DNA of 64,000 bases, taken from Anaspis maculata. Lineage: Eukaryota; Arthropoda; Insecta; Coleoptera; Scraptiidae. Under the pieces are notes generated by a model, which saw nothing but the letters and a program-made list of their open reading frames with translations, ran no database searches and was not told the DNA's origin. Positions 23,506 to 34,575 of the stretch are shown here, one piece after another. Where the stretch lies: the NCBI GenBank assembly GCA_949128115.1, contig OX421966.1:63795416-63859415 (forward strand), written 5' to 3'. Position 1 is the first letter of the stretch; every line of letters begins with the position of its first letter. The translations under genes and the position numbers were made by a program.

Positions 23506-24999
23506 TGGAATTTTTTGCCCAAGACGGTAGAACCCTAATTACTTAACATCTTGCGTTCACTAATCTTCCAAAAAGGAAGTGCGCTACTGGGCCTCATGCC
23601 CATGAGGCGTATTCGCTTGTTTGTGAAATGGGACCTGTTTAAACTTTTCCATTTTTGCGGTACCTGATTGAGAGCCCTGTATAATAGTGCAAGCGGTACA
23701 CCAGGATTATTAAAAAAAAAGTGGCATTTGATGATACAAGCAAGCCACTTTGCCTATTTGTTGTCTAGACCCATTAGAAGAATTTGACTCGCAGTTCCTA
23801 AAAATTCATCCCTTAGGACCCGAGATTTGGGGAGGGGAAGGGAATACTATAAAAAATACCAAACTTTTTTGTCCAAACCTGCTGAGGCGTGTTTGGTGTC
23901 AAAACTGTATAACTCAGACGTCTTCGATACAATGACGATGTCAAAACTCTCGTGCGGTCACCGGAAGTCGAGTTAGGTCGTCATTTTTTAAAATTAGAGC
24001 TGAAGGTTAAAATTACAAAGTAAGCGTCAATTACCCATATGTTTGGTATCGATTCTTAGGTTTTCGGGGTCGCTGAAGATGTATGAAATGAAACAAAAAC
24101 GATTGGGTACACCTCGCGCCCATATGGTCTACCTATGGGCCCAGAAGTCAGGCAAGAGAGAAAAATCCTACTAATTTTCGAAACTAGAAGTGAAATAATG
24201 ATGTAAAATAGCTTCAGTCTGTACTTGGTGATGTTGCTGTACCAGCTGTTCTATGTGAAATTCATGATCTTCACCTGTGAGCTGTCAAAAATCCAAAATG
24301 GCGCCCATTTAAAACACACAGGGGAATAATTTATCGTGATTTTCTTTAGGGAGCTTCTACGTGTCACTAGCTAAGCTCATGTGGTTCATCAATGAACAAC
24401 GACCAAGAAAGTTCCTCACACTATTGGTGGTCACTTGCATCGTTGAAAAGATATCCGCCGCGAAACTGTTTCGGAACCGTTTTTGGACAATAGATCAAAT
24501 ACTTGATTAGGAAGAAAAATTTTGCATGTATAATATAAATAACCAACTTAAAGATATTTGTTTTGTTTTATGTAGTCATGTTTTAGATTGCGTGGTCTGT
24601 CATTCCTGGTATATGGAGGGTCATAAATCCAAGATGTCCGCCGCTGTAGGGTTATTCAGGAAATTTCATGCTAACTTTGTCCAAAAGCGGAGGGGGGGAG
24701 AAAAAACTTGAAATGGAAGGTCTACAAACGATAGGTTTAATGCATTTGGTTCAAAACGCAAAATCTCCAGAATACAAAAGATCCAAAACGCAAAATATCT
24801 AAATTAAGTACAAAAGTTCCAAGTACAGAAATAGAGTATTATACTTTTGAAAAAATATTTTTTTCTCGATGGAATCAGAACCTATATTGAAAAATAACTG
24901 ACCCGTATTTTTTTATTCAGCCAAAAATCGTATCGTCTGACCACAATAAATAAACGAAATTCCTATATTCTGCCTATTTCTGACGTCATTTACACTACA

Positions 25000-26120
25000 G
25001 GCAGTATAGGCGATTGAATTTAAGATCCCAGCGCCAGGTGGCCAATTACGGAACTGTCCGAAACAACTTTACAGATGACAATTTGACCTTGAACTTGACA
25101 GTTCGGATTTATATTTCAAATGACTGTCACCTCGACTGACACTTTTCAAGTTGAAAACTCGCCGCTTCGTTTTCATCGTGATAAAATACCAACAAGAATT
25201 CCTGTTCTCGAGGAGATTCTGCCTAAAGGATCCAACAGCTGATGCGGACGTCCCAGGACTCTCAGGGTGTCGGTGTCAATAATAATGTGGGCGCTGAAAT
25301 GACCGGCATGTTGGAAAATACCTCTTGGATTTGAAGGATTTCTTGTCTAGGACGTCGTCCTTAGCTGGCGGATGTCCATCGAAGCAACATCCTCCCCGAA
25401 AATGGCATGAAAATAAAAGCCTTTGCCACTCACAAGGGTGCTGTGTGCTTGTCGATGATGATGGTAAAAGGAACCCAAGGTGTGAGGTTATGTTTTAATC
25501 TTGTTTTGCTTTCAGTTTTTAGGGAGAATTTCCGGGTTCAGAGAGCGTTGTAGCCCGTATCCTGTTCCCAAGTGGCTCCCCGAAATTTTCCGTTTCCTTC
25601 TGGTTTCCCCCCTTCGTTCTCATCGGAATGAAAAACGTCCTTCCCTCAACCGGCTGATATATTTCGCCCCAATTTATTAGGGCTTCTTTAGAGCATCTAC
25701 ATGGTACATGGATGTTACTACAATGTTACGATACAAAAATGTGAACTACAATAATAAACTTTTCAATCTATAACGGCTTCTCTTTCTCGGATGAATGTTT
25801 CAAGAGGGTGTACCCCGAGGTGTACCCGCACATTTCTCAACACAATTTCGAATTTTGGGGCGGATCACTAGCACTTGCTTCCATTTCAAAATCCTCTTGA
25901 TTACATTTCCGTGTGCCAGTGACAATTTCTTCACTGTGTAGTCATCTCAGGAGATAACTGGAAAGCGATGTTCCGGAGTATGGAAAGCTTCAGAACTTTT
26001 TTCAACTTTTGACGTACCTACTCATGTCAAATATCAATTTCGCGCCACAGCCATCGTGACTGTGCGCTCCGGGCGCCGGGCCGAGCGGGTTTAAGTTGGT
26101 TCACAGATCTCACACCAGGG
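25000..26120. other. anonymous sequence inside the left-arm insertion
   Basis: I see no coding region or clear repeat. TGACAGTT/AACTGTCA-like motifs near 25,080-25,145 are short. Confidence 0.3.
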
Positions 26121-26124
26121 TGCG

Positions 26125-27275
26125 TAGTCCTTATAGACCGAAGAAGTGTGACGTCACAACACAGCAACATGGCCGGCGGTTGACATTTTCTGGAGGCCAA
26201 CGTCAAACGTGACATGACCGTGGGATGCACGGCACGTGGCATGCACTTGACGTTTCTCTGTTTGTGTTTGTCATGTGTTTGTCAAATTTTTGCGAAGGTA
26301 AATAACGGAAATGGATATAACAAAAAAAGATCCATATTTTGGACTATATCAGGTGGAGGAAATCAAACTATATTGCTATAAACTAAAAACTGCTAACTAT
26401 TGTTAATAAAAACCTCAGGTGGCGCGAGAAACGTTTATTAGGTGCACTTTTATGAACATTAGAGCCGGAGCTTTTACAACCTGCGTACTTCTCCTTCGCT
26501 GGCCTGCTCCAAGTCCCCCGTCTCGCCCCGCTGTACGCGCATCCTCTCCACCGCCGGAAGGTCAGGACCGTACTAGGTTTACACTATAAACTGCGATCCA
26601 TTGCTCTTTGCCTCTGAGCATCTCATGAACGAGATTGTCGACGGCGATTCTCCTGCCCAGTTTTTCTTCGAGGTCTTCTCGCTGCCTTGATGGACCGTTA
26701 CAATGAAAACGAGCGTGTTCCGCGTTGTCCTGGTGCTGAGGCTTTTGAGGCTCCCCAGTATTTCTTCCATCCAACTTTGAACCAAGGCGTTCCACTGCCG
26801 TTGCCACTGCTCGACGAACTGCTCTCTGGCCTTGTTTCTGCTATCTGGTTTGCTGGTGGGCACTCCTAGGCTTGTTTCCTCTAATCGCAAGCATCAGGGC
26901 GAAGGGTGGGATACCCGAGAGCGCTCGTGCTGCATCCCTGCATCATGCGGAACCGTTCTGTAGGCACTGGTGGTTCTGAGTGCAGCTTTGCGCAGCTCTC
27001 TGTCAATGAGTTGGGCTATGTCTGGCCTTTTTGCAACCAAGTCCGCCTGTATGACGCTGGCTGTCTCTTAGGCTGGCAATTTCAGCAATGCTCACTGCCA
27101 TTTTGCACTGACTTTTGTGACTTTTGTTGTGAACCTCCAGAAAATGTTATGCCAAACACAACCAAACACAGAAACGTCACGTTCATGTGACGTTGGCCTC
27201 CAGAAAATGTCAACCGCCGGCCATGTTGCCATGTTGTGACGTCATCACTTCTCCGGTCTATAGGCGGTGACTCGC
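26125..27275. mobile_element. Inverted-repeat unit flanking a LINE fragment
   Basis: 26,125-26,275 (TATAGACCG-GAAGTG-TGACGTCACAACA, CAACATGGCCGGCGGTTGAC, ATTTTCTGGAGGCCAACGTC, TTTCTCTGTTTG) is mirrored by 27,140-27,275. Between the arms is a degraded LINE piece. CREB-like TGACGTCA motifs occur in both arms. Confidence 0.75.
26450..26890 (-). pseudogene. LINE (R1/Jockey-type) ORF2 C-terminus, degraded
   Basis: On the minus strand one frame reads AREQFVEQWQRQWN. An overlapping frame reads DNAEHARFHC and REDLEEKLGRRIAVDNLVHE. These are the post-RNase H helix and the H-C zinc-binding end seen at the C-terminus of many R1- and Jockey-group ORF2 proteins (AEHVFFHCPR-like). The two parts are out of frame with each other. 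No RT motif remains here. Confidence 0.65.
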
Positions 27276-27409
27276 TGTGACGTCAGAACTAGTTGATGTT
27301 ATTCATTTATTGCGCCCAAACGGTACGGTTTTTGACTGAATAAAAAAACACGGGTCAATTATTTTTCAATGTAGTCTCCATTTCAATCAAAAAATTTTTT
27401 TAGTATAAT

Positions 27410-27892
27410 ACTCCATTAACATTACATAAAAGCTAAAATTCGAAAGATCTATAGCACAATTCGTACAATGTAGAAAAATGTCAAAAATATAAATGGTTTT
27501 GAGTTTCCTCCCTTTTCTTCAAATACACCAGGTAAGAGAATTGCTTTTTTTTGACGCACCAGTTGAGGAGTTGACTTTTGACTCAAGTTGCCTCCTTTCC
27601 AAACCTACCAGAAGGAGTGGTTTTTGACTCAAATTTCTCCTTCTTTCCAGACCCACCAGATGAAAATTGCTCAATGCTTCAGGTTTCCTATATCTTATCA
27701 GGTCCTCTGGATATGTCTAGACTCTAGAGTCGTCGACTAAGTCTTGCTTGGTAAGTTTAAACAAAGAGATTAAACTCAAGTCAAAAAGCAGCTCCTTATC
27801 TGCTGGACTTAACACAAACAGAGAAAAGTCAAGTCAAAAAGCAATTCCTGATCTGGTGGATCTGAAAAGAAGGAGGAAACTTGTGACCCTTT
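27410..27892. repeat. Imperfect palindrome next to the left minisatellite
   Basis: TTGCCTCCTTTCCAAACCTACCAG and neighbours at 27,587-27,612 are mirrored loosely by CTGGTGGATCTGAAAAGAAGG at 27,854-27,874. TTGACTCAAG / CTCAAGTCAA recurs on both sides of a centre near 27,710-27,730, where TCTAGA and GTCGAC sites cluster. Confidence 0.5.
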
Positions 27893-28225
27893 CTATTTTT
27901 GGGGTGACGGAAAAAAGATCGAAATACAAAAGGTCGAAAACAAAACATCGAATGCATAAAGTCGAGAAACAAAATAACGAAACCACAAAACATCGAAAGC
28001 ACTATTGTCGAAAGTACAAAAGGTCGAAAATCAAAAGATCGAAAAGTGAAATATCGAAAAGCAAAAGGTCGAAAACCAAAAGGTCGAAAAGTGAAATATC
28101 GAGAAGCAAAAGATCGAAAACCAAAAGGTCGAAAAGTGAAATATCGAAAAGCAAAAGGTCGAAAAACAAAAGATCGAAAAGCAAAACATCGAATAATAAA
28201 ATGTCGAATAGCACAATGTCGAACT
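27893..28225. repeat. TCGAAAA minisatellite, left array
   Basis: A unit of about 15 bp, GGTCGAAAANCAAAA with AGATCGAAAAGTGAAAT variants, runs for about 320 bases. The sequence GTGACGGAAAAAAGATCG precedes it. The same 15-bp unit occurs in reverse complement at 29,690-30,060, ending CCGTCAC, so the two arrays form the inner part of the foldback arms. The 164-residue plus-strand ORF (KRSKSEISKSKRSK repeats) is a translation of the satellite, not a protein I would call. Confidence 0.95.
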
Positions 28226-28429
28226 GGAAATACCTGTTTTAAATGTGATTACAATTCGGATCGACTGAGGAGCTGCGACTCTCTCAGAGAGCACTTGAGG
28301 AAAAATTTCACTCTCACTTTTCGACTTATTCGTCAGAGATAAATCACCTCTAAAAGTATTATGCAAGGCCACCAAAACACCTGTATATTCTTTTAAATCT
28401 GATCAGCGTCAGCGTAAATTAACTTAAGA

Positions 28430-29560
28430 CTTATAAACCTGTGCACGCATGGACCTTGTCAGGTCCAGTAGTTTTTTTTTTTGAAGACCTGATTTGGTTT
28501 TTCGACGCAAAATTAACTTGGACTTATAAACCTGTGTACATGAACCTCGTCAGGTTCAGTAATTTTTTTGCAGACCTGATTCGGTTTCTTTTGACGCAAA
28601 ATCCACTCTGAAACGTCAAGTTGTGCACATGGACCTCGTCAGGCTTGGTATATATATTTTTTGAAGACCTGATTTGGTTTTTCGATGCAAAATCAACTTG
28701 GACACATGAAGCAGTGTACATAGACCTCGTCAGGTCTAGTAGTTTTTTTTTGAAGACCTGATTTGGTTTTTTGACGCAAAATTCACTCTGAAACGTAAAG
28801 CTGTGCACATGGACCTCGTCAGGTCTAGTAGTTTTTTTTTTTGAAGACCTGATTTGGTTTTTTGACGCAAAATTAACTTGGACTTATAAACCTGTGTACA
28901 TGGACCTCGTCAGGTTCAGTAATTTTTTTGCAGACCTGGTTTGGTTTTTTGACGCAAAATCAACTCTGAAACGTCAAGTTGTGCACATGGACCTCGTCAG
29001 GTTTAGTTTTTTTTTTTTTTTGAAGACCTGATTTGGTTTTTCGACGCAAAATCAAGTTGGACACATAAAGCTGTGCACATGGACCTCGTCAGGTCTAGTA
29101 GTTTTTTTTTTTGAAGACCTGATTTGGTGTTTTGACGCAAAATTAACTTGGACTTATAAACCTGTGTGCATGGACCTCGTCAGGTTCAGTATTTTTTTTA
29201 CACACCTGATTCGGTTTTCTGAAGCAAAATCAACTCTGAAACGTCAAGTTGTGCACATGGACCTCGCCAGGTTTTTTTTTTTGAAGCCCTGATTCGATTT
29301 TTCGACGCAAAATCAACTTGGACACATGCATGGACCTCGTCAGGCTCAGTATTTTTTTTGCAGACCTGTTTAGTTTTTTTCTTTTGACGCAAAATCCACT
29401 CTGAAACGTGAAGCTGTGTACATGGACCTCGTCAGGTTCAGTAATTTTTTTGCAAAACTGATTCGCTTTTTTGACGCAAAATTGATCTATACTCATAAAT
29501 CGGTGTACACACCACAGAGATCTTGTCAGGTTCAGTATTTTTTTTTTCAAGGCCTGATTA
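28430..29560. repeat. 90-bp satellite core, about 13 copies
   Basis: The landmark GGACCTCGTCAGGT recurs at about 28,452, 28,543, 28,632, 28,722, 28,811, 28,902, 28,988, 29,080, 29,171, 29,262, 29,333, 29,426 and 29,521. Most steps are 86-93 bases, with one of 71. Each unit has a T-run, GAAGACCTGATTTGGTTTTT, GACGCAAAAT and TGTGCACATGGACC. Two alternating variants of the junction (AACTTGGACTTATAAACC and CACTCTGAAACGT) suggest a dimeric higher-order unit of about 180 bp. It is non-coding. Confidence 0.95.
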
Positions 29561-29689
29561 GGTTTTCCCACAGAAATAAATTTGGGCTAGTTGATTTTTA
29601 ACTCAGTGCTTCTCTTATCCCGTCCCAAACTCTCAAATCATTTGTCTTTACAACAATTGTACATACACCTAATTTCGCGCTCAATTTCG

Positions 29690-30060
29690 ATTTTCACGGT
29701 TTTTCTTTCTAGACCTTTTCTTTTCGATTTTTTGTTTCTCGATCTATTGCTTTTCGACGTTTTGTTTTTCGACCATTTGTTTTTCGACCAATTGTTTTTC
29801 GACCAATTGTTTTTCGACCAATTGTTTTTCGACCAATTGTTTTCCGACTAATTGTTTTTCGACCAATTGTTTTTCGACCTTTTGTTTTTCGACCTTTTGT
29901 TTTTCGACATTCTGTTATTCGATATTATGTATTTTTGACCATATGTATTTCGATCATCATCACTTTCGATATATTGTAAATTCGACCTTTTCTTTTTCGA
30001 CCTTATGCATTCGATGTTTTGTTTTCGACCTTTTGTTTTTCGTTCTTTTTTCCGTCACTC
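29690..30060. repeat. TCGAAAA minisatellite, right inverted array
   Basis: TTTTTCGACCAATTG and TTTTTCGACCTTTTG units of 15 bp repeat about twenty times and end with TTTTTTCCGTCAC. This is the reverse complement of the left array at 27,893-28,225, though the dominant variant differs (CCAATTG here, KTGAAAT-type there). The arrays have therefore homogenised separately. Confidence 0.95.
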
Positions 30061-30979
30061 CTATTTTTGGTGGTTTGTATTTATATTTTGGACCATTTGT
30101 ATTTGAGATATTTTGGATTCACATCTTAGGTACCGTAACCTTTTGTATTTTAGATATTTTGGATCAAACGCATTAGATATTTCCTTAGACTTTTTGTAAT
30201 TAGATCTTTTTTCCGTCACTCTATTTCTTCCTGTTTTCGGCAACAGTGCAACATTATTTAATAAAACGGTAGGAGAGCGAAAGATTTTTTTATTGGTCTT
30301 TATTATGTAGGTGTCTTTCGATTTAAATTTCATGTACATTTACTTCAGGATCTTTAGGTAGTTGGTTATATCTCTCAAATTATCAAAGAAATAAAAATGT
30401 GAGGAACTCTTCAGAAATATATAAATAATGTACAGGTGCGGTAGATAGTTATTATTTATCCAAGTTCAACCATAAAGTTGGTATGAAATTTTTAAACTCA
30501 CAGCGGTGGACATCTTGGATTTATGACCCTCCATGCATAAAGCAGGAATGACAAATCAGGCAAAATACATCATAAGACATGCCTGCATGGAACAAAATAT
30601 ATTTAGGTCGGTTATTTCAATTCTACATGCAAAGTTTTTCCTCCTATTCAAGTATTCAATCTATTGTCCAAAAACGGTTCCGAAACAGTTTCGCGGCGGA
30701 TATCTTTTCAACGATGCAAGATACCACCAATAGTGTAAGGAACTTTCTTGGTCGTTGTTCACTGATGAACAACATGTGCTTAGCTAGTGACACGTAGAAG
30801 CTACCTAAAGGAAATCACGATAAATTATTCCCCTGTGTGTTTTAAATGGGAGCCATTTTGGATTTTTGACAGCTCACAGGTGAACATCATGAATTTCATA
30901 TGGAACAGATGGTACTGCAACATCACCAAGTACAGATTGAAGCTATTTCACATCATTATTTCACTCCTAGTTTCGAAAA

Positions 30980-32053
30980 GGACCCCGCACGATTCTTATG
31001 GAAAATGGCTCCCGGTTAAATTCTCTGAATTTTTGATATGTTGTAGCTCATGAGATACTAATTAAATACCGTGAACCCCAAACTCAAATAATGGACAGTT
31101 TTTTACCCACAGGGGGTTGAAGTTGGAGGTTTTGACGGCTTCAAAATGATATTATGACGTTGATAGAAGCTTTTTATTTGGTTTCTCTTCAAGTTGTGTT
31201 TCATGCTAAATGTATTTATTTGACAGAAAAATATCAACCCCCTCCTCCACCCCCAACCCCTATCTACCATCATAAAATTCGAGATTACTCCCAAAAACCA
31301 TGCGGATGGCTTCTGTGATTTAAATTATGAATTTTGACATGAAAATTATTTTCCGCCCCCAATGTTAGGGTGCCAATTTTCCAATTTTCCTCGGTTAATT
31401 TGGCTGGATTTTTGGTATTGTGTACTTCTAATTCTGCTGAACAAAAAGTTCTCATGCCAAAACTTATTCCTATGGACAGTTTTTGTTCTACAGGGGACTG
31501 AAGTTGAAGATTTGAGAGCATAAATATTGAACTTCAGTCCCCTGCAGAACAAAAACTGTTCATAGGAATAAGTTTTGGTATGAGCTTTTTGTTCAGCAGA
31601 ATTGTAAATACACAATACCAAAAATTCAGCCAAATTAACCGAGGAAAATTGGAAAATCGGCACCCCAACATTAGGGGTGGAAAATAATTTTTATGTCAAA
31701 ATTCATAATTCAAATCACAGAAGCCATCCGCATGGTTTTTGGGAGTAATCTTGAATTTTATGATGGTAGATAGGGGTTGGGGGTGGAGGAGGGGGTTGAT
31801 ATTATTCTGTCAAATAAATAAATTCAGCATGAAACACAACTTGAAGAGAAACCAAATAAAAAGCTTTTATCAACGTCATAATATCATTTTGAAGCCGTCA
31901 AAACCTCCAACTTCAACCCCCTGTGGGTGAAAAACTGTCCATTATTTGAGTTTGGGGTTCACGGTATTTGATTAGTTTCTCATGAGCTACAACATATCAA
32001 AAATTCAGAGAATTTAACCGGGAGCCATTTTCCATAAGAATCGTGCGGGGTCC
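30980..32053. mobile_element. 1.07-kb near-perfect palindrome inserted in the right arm
   Basis: GGACCCCGCACGATTCTTAT at 30,980 is mirrored by ATAAGAATCGTGCGGGGTCC ending at 32,053. The arms of about 530 bp remain almost identical to the centre near 31,516, with just a few mismatches. The opposite foldback arm (24,160-24,200) shows the uninterrupted site, so the insertion is clean. No target duplication longer than two or three bases is evident. ORFs at 31,103-31,294 and 31,739-31,930 are mirror copies and not genes. Confidence 0.85.
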
Positions 32054-32559
32054 TTTGTAATATTTTTCTCGCTTGCCTGACTTCTGGGCCTATAGGTAGA
32101 CCATTATGGGCGCGAGGTGTACCCAATCGTTTTTGTTTTATTTCATACGTCTTCAGCGACCCCGAAAACCTAAGAATCGATACCCAACACATGGGTAATT
32201 GACGCTTACTTCGTAATTTTGACCTTCAGCTCTAATTTTCAAAAATGACTACTCAACTCGACTTCTGGTGACCGCACGAGAGTTTTGACATTGTCATTGT
32301 ATCGAGGAGGTCTGAGTTATATAGTTTTGACACCAAACACGCCTCAGTAGGTTTGGAAGAAAAAGTTTTGTATTTTTTTTATAGTATTCCCTCCCCCTCC
32401 CCAAATCTCGGCTCTTAAGGGATGAATTTTTAGGAACTGCGGGTCAAATTTTTCTAATGGGTCTAGACAACAAATATGCAAAGTGGCTTGCTTGTATCAT
32501 CAAATGCCACTTTTTTTCAGTAATCCTGGTGTACCGCTTGCACACTTTCTAAATAGAAA

Positions 32560-32985
32560 AAATCAAAAGCGGCTTTTTCTACCACCTTTTCATGACATGA
32601 TCCAAAACAGCCATGAAACAGATAAAATTGAAGAGCACGGCGCTGCAGGAAGTAGCATGCTGAGGATGAGGCAGCGCTCGCGCTCGGCGCCCTCCGTCAA
32701 CGCCGGTTGGTCTAGGTGCTTTTCGAGTTCCAGCCTATTACCCCATGTATTTACTTGCAATTTGCAGTATTTGCACCAAATAAATCCAAGAGCGCCAAAT
32801 CAGTCTGAGATGGGCCTCGATCTCTATATTCTGCAAAAAAAATTCATCTCAAACGCAGTAACTCAAGCTTGTCATGTCGTATTTGCGCTCTTTGTGGGCC
32901 AACAAAGAATAACAAAGATATCTCCAGTTTCAATCGATAAAACAGCTACGTTTCGTTGTTCAATTTTCATCTTTGTCATCCTATA
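32560..32985. other. anonymous sequence between elements
   Basis: A 167-residue plus-strand frame (32,483-32,986) crosses the end of the foldback element and shows no domain. I do not support it as a gene. Confidence 0.35.
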
Positions 32986-33039
32986 GGTACTACTACACCT
33001 TTTCCAGCTGTAGTTTAGAAAACTTCAGATGTATTTGAG

Positions 33040-34575
33040 AAAATAATAATAAATAATAATAATAATAATAGGTATTTATTCATCTTTGATGCATGTGTAC
33101 ATTAAAAACAAATGTGATGCACTGTAGACTTGTCTCTAACAATAAATTAAATAACAAAAAAGCATAGACAGAAGAAAAAAAAAACAAGAAAAAAGAACAG
33201 ATAACAGCAATAACAATAACAACAGTAGATATCAGATCCAGGTACGTGGTAAGGTTAAAAAGTATCATTTATTCGGTCAATGCCTGATCTTATTCAACAT
33301 TAAAAATTCTTCCGTTGTATAAAATGCATTTTCCATGAGAAACCGGCTCAAAACTCTCTTGAAACTGACGAGTGTTTTGATCTCCCCGAACAGCTCTAAA
33401 CTTTTATTATAGAATTTTATTCCCTGGTATTCTTGAGAGTTTTGTGCCACCTGCAATCTAGAGAAGGGTTGGCGTATCTGGTTACATTTTCTAGTGTCGT
33501 GACGATGCATAGACCTATCTGATTTGAACTTGTGCTCATTAGCTTTAATGTACGTGGCTGTTTGCAAAATATATAAAGATGGTAGGGTCAGAATGTGATA
33601 CTGTTCAAACAGTTCCCTGCAAGATGTCAAAGGACCCACACCCGCCACACACCTCAAAACTTTCTTTTGAACGACAAAGACTTCCCTCATATGTGCCGAT
33701 GATCCCCAAAAAGACAAACCGTAGTCCAGAATTGGCTGGACCAAGCCGAAGTATGTCATTCTCAAGATTGCGTCCGAGACCGTGCTTCTGAGTTGGCGCA
33801 GGAGAAAAAGCGTGCCGCTGAGTCTACCCGCGACCACTTCCACGTGCTTTGTCCACGTTAATTTTTCGTCTATATGCAGGCCCAGAAATTTGATTGACCT
33901 AACTTTTGCAATTGATTTTGATTCAAGCTTTATGAGGTAGCTAGAGTCGCGTAAAACGTTTTTAGGTATGAATTCCATGTAGAACGACTTGTCAGTATTC
34001 AAAGTTAGGCTGTTTTGTAAACACCACTGTGTAAGTTCATCGCAGGCCAGGCTCGCTTTAGACAAAGTTCGAGAAAGGCTGTCCTCAGTTATTAAAAAAG
34101 TTGTATCGTCGGCATAAATCACGGTCTCCGAGGGGGACCCGCACTTGGTGATGAGGTCATTTATAAAAATAATAAATAGAGTCGGACTTAAAATCGATCC
34201 TTGGGGTACACCGACGTTTGCAGTGTTAGGTCGTGACCTCGCGCCCGCTATGAAGACGGACTGCGTCCTATCCCGCAAAAATGATTTCACCCACTCGTTT
34301 GCGACTCCACGAATTCCCATGCAGTGTAACTTTCCCAACAGCAACTCGTGGTCGACAGTATCAAAAGCTTGGCTTAGATCATAGTATATCGCCAAAGGAT
34401 ATTGTTTATTATTTAATGCGTCATGTATGAAGCTCATCAGCTGCGACACTGCCGTGTTGATAGATTTTCCCTTTCGGAAACCGTGTTGATTTCCATGCAA
34501 CAGCAGGTATCTCTCCAAAAAACCAACCAATCTGGCATTGAAACAAAATTCGAATATTTTATTCACCTGGTTTTG
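33040..34575 (-). mobile_element. 5'-truncated non-LTR retrotransposon
   Basis: This minus-strand copy holds only the RT part of ORF2 and a 3' UTR of about 230 bases. The element strand ends in repeated ATT/TTA triplets (plus-strand AATAATAAT at about 33,041-33,070). A microsatellite 3' tail is common in CR1- and I-like LINEs. The 5' junction lies near 34,575, where RT homology stops abruptly. Confidence 0.8.

Larger units (their letters stand above)
21798..23585. mobile_element. Candidate 1.8-kb element with TAGCGCACTTC termini
   Basis: TAGCGCACTTC at 21,798 is mirrored by GAAGTGCGCTA ending at 23,585. Just inside the left end is a (GTCC) run (CCGTCTGTCCGTCCGCCCGTC). A similar (TCTG/TCCG) run lies at 22,935-22,965. 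The interior is built of imperfect direct repeats, listed separately, and holds no transposase. Boundaries rest on an 11-base terminal match. Confidence 0.55.
24837..27410. mobile_element. Insertion in the left arm, with inverted ends
   Basis: 24,837-24,990 (GAGTATTATACTTTTGAAAA, ATTGAAAAATAACTGACCCG, TTTTTTATTCAGCC) is mirrored by 27,290-27,410. The arm sequences on the two sides of this block are contiguous in the opposite arm of the foldback, at 30,060-30,070. This DNA therefore entered after the foldback formed. The right boundary could lie as far as 27,892, because 27,410-27,890 also lacks a counterpart in the opposite arm. The inside holds another inverted-repeat unit (26,125-27,275) and a LINE fragment. 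Confidence 0.65.
23687..32543. mobile_element. 8.9-kb composite foldback element with satellite core
   Basis: GTGCAAGCGGTACACCAGGA at 23,687 is mirrored by TCCTGGTGTACCGCTTGCAC ending at 32,543. From there inwards the two sides remain reverse complements. Landmarks are the GTGGCATTTGATGATACAAG block, the GGGTCTAGACAACAAAT block, ATCGATTCTTAGGTTTTCGG, GGTGTACCCAATCG, the blocks around 24,270-24,340 and 30,830-30,900, and 24,600-24,640 with 30,500-30,545. The left arm breaks near 24,830 and resumes at about 27,893. The right arm is broken by 30,980-32,053. Inside lie inverted TCGAAAA minisatellites and a 90-bp tandem array. No transposase is seen. No clear target duplication is visible at the ends. 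Confidence 0.85.

Noticed and set aside
27748..28242. 164-residue KRSKSEISKSKRSK-rich ORF on the plus strand
   Set aside because: It is a translation of the 15-bp minisatellite. Two other frames and the other strand are equally open.
28430..29560. CRISPR-like array
   Set aside because: Units are contiguous 90-bp tandem repeats without unique spacers, in a eukaryotic context.
31103..31930. Pair of 63-residue nearly identical proteins on opposite strands
   Set aside because: They are mirror images produced by the palindrome 30,980-32,053.
32483..32986. 167-residue plus-strand ORF
   Set aside because: It spans the end of the foldback element into flanking DNA and has no domain, so a chance frame is likelier.
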